NCBI GenBank assembly: GCA_946479785.1
Contig: CAMLHQ010000109.1
Location: 1-9,458 of the forward strand
DNA: 9,458 bases
Origin: an uncultured Nitrospira sp.
Lineage (GTDB): Bacteria; Nitrospirota; Nitrospiria; Nitrospirales; Nitrospiraceae
Direction of reading: 5' to 3'
Positions 8,201 through 9,458 of this stretch are shown here, one piece after another. Position 1 is the stretch's first letter. Each line of letters begins with the position of its first letter. Below the pieces are notes generated by a model that was not told the DNA's origin, ran no database searches, and was given only the letters and a program-made list of their open reading frames with translations. The position numbers were made by a program, and so were the translations under genes.

Positions 8201-8568
8201 CGCATTGCACGGTGTTCTTGTGCTAACGCCTCGGCTTCCTCTGCTGCTTTCGCATAACTCTGGGCAATGGCTCGACAATGTGCGGCATGTTGCTTCGGCT
8301 CCGTTTTCCCATGCGGCTCCCCATGCCGCTCGTAATACTTGGCCGTAAACTCCCACTGTTTGGCTGTCTCACTCAACTGCTTCGCCTGCTGGGTGTAGTA
8401 ATTGGCCAGCCCGTTATGATCATTCGCGTCGATCATTCGTTGGGTTGAAGTTTCAGCACAGCCTTGCAATACAAACATCAACCATAACTTGTGTATGGTC
8501 TGTACCCTTATGTTGACAATGAACTCGTTCATTGCATTTGCGAATGGAAATGGGTCTACGGTTTTCAT
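8179..8568 (-). CDS. Small probable lipoprotein, helical, unknown function
   Basis: I do not recognise a named family. From ATG 8568 the product is 129 residues and its start overlaps the TGA of the YHS gene (ATGA), suggesting translational coupling. An internal ATG at 8532 would give 117 residues and a more usual signal-peptide length: a basic segment, then LWLMFVLQGC with a possible lipobox (LQGC, the Cys at residue 25 from ATG 8532). The hydrophobic core is short, so lipidation is likely rather than certain. The mature part is predicted mostly helical and rich in Ala, Gln, His, Lys and Glu, with two similar blocks: LANYYTQQAKQLSETAKQWE and HCRAIAQSYAKAAEEAEALA. Exported helical proteins of this look often accompany heavy-metal efflux genes. 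The position between a YHS protein and a cation pump suggests a periplasmic metal or stress role, which is inference. The frame stays open upstream to 8649, but that part overlaps the YHS gene. Confidence 0.65.
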   Translation of the reverse strand: MKTVDPFPFANAMNEFIVNIRVQTIHKLWLMFVLQGCAETSTQRMIDANDHNGLANYYTQQAKQLSETAKQWEFTAKYYERHGEPHGKTEPKQHAAHCRAIAQSYAKAAEEAEALAQEHRAMRPRGMMQ

Positions 8569-8747
8569 TGTTGAGGCTTGATCTTTCTTCCAAGCAAATC
8601 GCGATCGCGAACATATCTGCCTGGATCCTTGTCGAAACTTTCCTTGCACCCTGCCGAGCAGAAGCTATAGCACTTTCCCTCGTACGTGCTGGTCCACCTG
8701 GCAGTTTGGTCATCTACCTCCATAGCGCATACAGGATCTTTCGCCAT
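8565..8747 (-). CDS. YHS-domain protein (small metal-binding type)
   Basis: A 60-residue protein made almost wholly of one YHS domain: DPVCAMEV (4-11) followed by YEGKCYSFCSAGCKESFDKDPGRY (about 22-45). The family, named for conserved Tyr-His-Ser, is found alone or attached to copper and heavy-metal P1B ATPases and is thought to bind metal. The Cys residues 7, 30 and 34 are the usual ones; C26 is an extra Cys where many relatives have Thr, giving C-x3-C-x3-C. The start ATG 8747 is fixed by AAAGGAGGT (8755-8763) placed seven bases upstream, the best ribosome binding site in the window. It lies 45 bases after the RND gene stop and its own stop overlaps the possible lipoprotein start, so it is probably in the same transcript. 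A role as a metal chaperone or buffer for the efflux pump is inferred. Confidence 0.9.
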   Translation of the reverse strand: MAKDPVCAMEVDDQTARWTSTYEGKCYSFCSAGCKESFDKDPGRYVRDRDLLGRKIKPQQ

Positions 8748-8754
8748 CGCTTTT

Positions 8755-8763
8755 ACCTCCTTT
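8755..8763 (-). promoter_or_regulatory. Strong ribosome binding site of the YHS gene
   Basis: On the - strand AAAGGAGGT lies seven bases before ATG 8747 and is nearly complementary to the 3' end of 16S rRNA. It decides the start and predicts much stronger translation of the 60-residue protein than of its neighbours, whose sites are weak. Confidence 0.85.
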
Positions 8764-8792
8764 CGGATCTGCTCCAGCCACTTGCTCGCTGT

Positions 8793-9458
8793 TCATCGCG
8801 TCGCTTCTAGCGTTGATCGCATCTGATGTTCTCGTCGCTCCTTCCACCAGCGCCACATCACGTAGACGGGAGGAATGACAAAGAGCGTGAGCATCATCGC
8901 GGAAAAGACTCCTCCAACCTGCGGGGCCGCGATTCGTTTCATCACATCGGCGCCCGTCCCAGTGGCCCACATCACCGGGATCAATCCGATCACGTCCACG
9001 AGCCCGATCATCATCATGGGCCGAATCCGTTCCACTGCGCCGACCTGGACGGTCTCGATCATATCCTGGAGTGTCGTGAGCCCGCCCGCCGCTTTGCGTC
9101 GGGCGCAGGCCTCATCAAGATAGGCCAACATGACGGCACTGGTTTCCGCCGCCGTCCCGACGACCGTGATGAGTCCCACCCATACGGCGATGCTCATGTT
9201 GTAACCCAGGATCGACAGGTACCAGATGGCCCCCACCAGCGAGAGCGGCACCCCCACCATCACCATGCAGGTTTCCGCAACGGACTTGAACGTGAAATAG
9301 AAGGTGACGAAAATGATGATGAGCGTCAGCGGCACGACCAGTTTCAGGCGCTCCTTCACCCGCTCCATAAACTCATACTGGCCGGACCAGACGATCGTGT
9401 AGCCCGCAGGCAGGGTCACCTTCTCTCTTACCACTTGCTTGAGATGCTCCACATAGCC
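8793..9458 (-). CDS. Heavy-metal efflux RND transporter, CusA type, C-terminal part
   Basis: The last 221 residues of an inner-membrane RND pump that exports metal ions by proton antiport with an adaptor and an outer-membrane channel. The frame is open to the right edge (the two codons before GTG 9452 encode Gly-Tyr), so the N-terminal roughly 800 residues are outside. The visible part starts in the porter-domain end (LPAGYTIVWSGQYEFMERV), then VPLTLIIIFVTFYFTF, GVPLSLVGAIWYLSILGYNMS and VGLITVVGTAAETSAVMLAYLDEA, which are the last membrane helices. ERIRPMMM, ATGTGADVMKRIAAPQVGG and LFVIPPVYVMWRWW follow; this series is typical of the CusA/CzcA (HME-RND) subgroup, and GTGADVMKRIAAP favours the CusA branch. 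Cu/Ag specificity is inferred, because the periplasmic methionine relay and the proton-relay helix are not in view. The stop is followed 45 bases later by the YHS gene, suggesting one metal-efflux operon. Confidence 0.93.
   Translation of the reverse strand, partial: GYVEHLKQVVREKVTLPAGYTIVWSGQYEFMERVKERLKLVVPLTLIIIFVTFYFTFKSVAETCMVMVGVPLSLVGAIWYLSILGYNMSIAVWVGLITVVGTAAETSAVMLAYLDEACARRKAAGGLTTLQDMIETVQVGAVERIRPMMMIGLVDVIGLIPVMWATGTGADVMKRIAAPQVGGVFSAMMLTLFVIPPVYVMWRWWKERREHQMRSTLEATR

Noticed and set aside
8513..8546. Possible + strand promoter with TTGACA
   Set aside because: The -10 region is poor (ATTTGC at 17-base spacing) and no gene follows on the + strand.
8569..8649. Longer N-terminus of the lipoprotein from ATG 8649
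   Set aside because: It overlaps most of the second half of the well-supported YHS gene, is Arg/Gln/Ser-rich, and would bury the signal-peptide-like segment far from the N-terminus.
8532..8810. Open frame of 92 codons on the + strand
   Set aside because: It lies antisense to the YHS gene and the start of the lipoprotein gene, has no ribosome binding site and no recognisable domain.

Overview
The window (about 9.5 kb, GC-rich) is densely coding and looks like a bacterial ion- and metal-transport cluster. The two predicted envelope systems (a MacA-type adaptor with a TolC-docking motif, and a CusA-type RND pump) require a Gram-negative cell plan. Codon use, the mix of genes and the short AGCTGA-type intergenic repeat would fit Nitrospirota (Nitrospira-like). 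That assignment is an impression from the sequence, not a tested result.

Left half, + strand: a P-type ATPase that enters from the left edge (3-2720, 5' partial) and whose closest recognisable relatives are the animal Na,K/H,K pumps (P2C type). Its stop overlaps the start of a MacA/HlyD-type periplasmic adaptor (2720-4045). After a 53-bp gap carrying a heptamer repeat comes a MacB/FtsX-type ABC permease without an ATP-binding domain (4099-5331). A weak candidate terminator lies at 5349-5372.

Right half, - strand, read from right to left: the C-terminal third or less of a heavy-metal RND pump of the CusA type (8793-9458, 5' partial), a 60-residue YHS-domain protein with a near-perfect ribosome binding site (8565-8747), a small probable lipoprotein coupled to it by an ATGA overlap (8179-8568), and a complete SERCA/PMR1-like P2A calcium-type ATPase (5394-8108). 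A 9-bp all-G/C inverted repeat surrounds the stop of the lipoprotein gene and may modulate read-through into the ATPase gene.

The two gene sets converge at about 5332-5393. Taken together the region encodes two inner-membrane P2-type cation pumps, a MacAB-TolC-like export system missing its ATPase, and the end of a Cu/Ag- or divalent-metal RND efflux operon with small periplasmic or metal-binding accessories. The most noteworthy points are the Na,K-ATPase-like bacterial pump, its tight translational coupling to an export adaptor, and the absent ABC ATPase. No RNA genes, CRISPR arrays, insertion sequences or origins were seen, and no gene-free stretch exceeds 300 bases.
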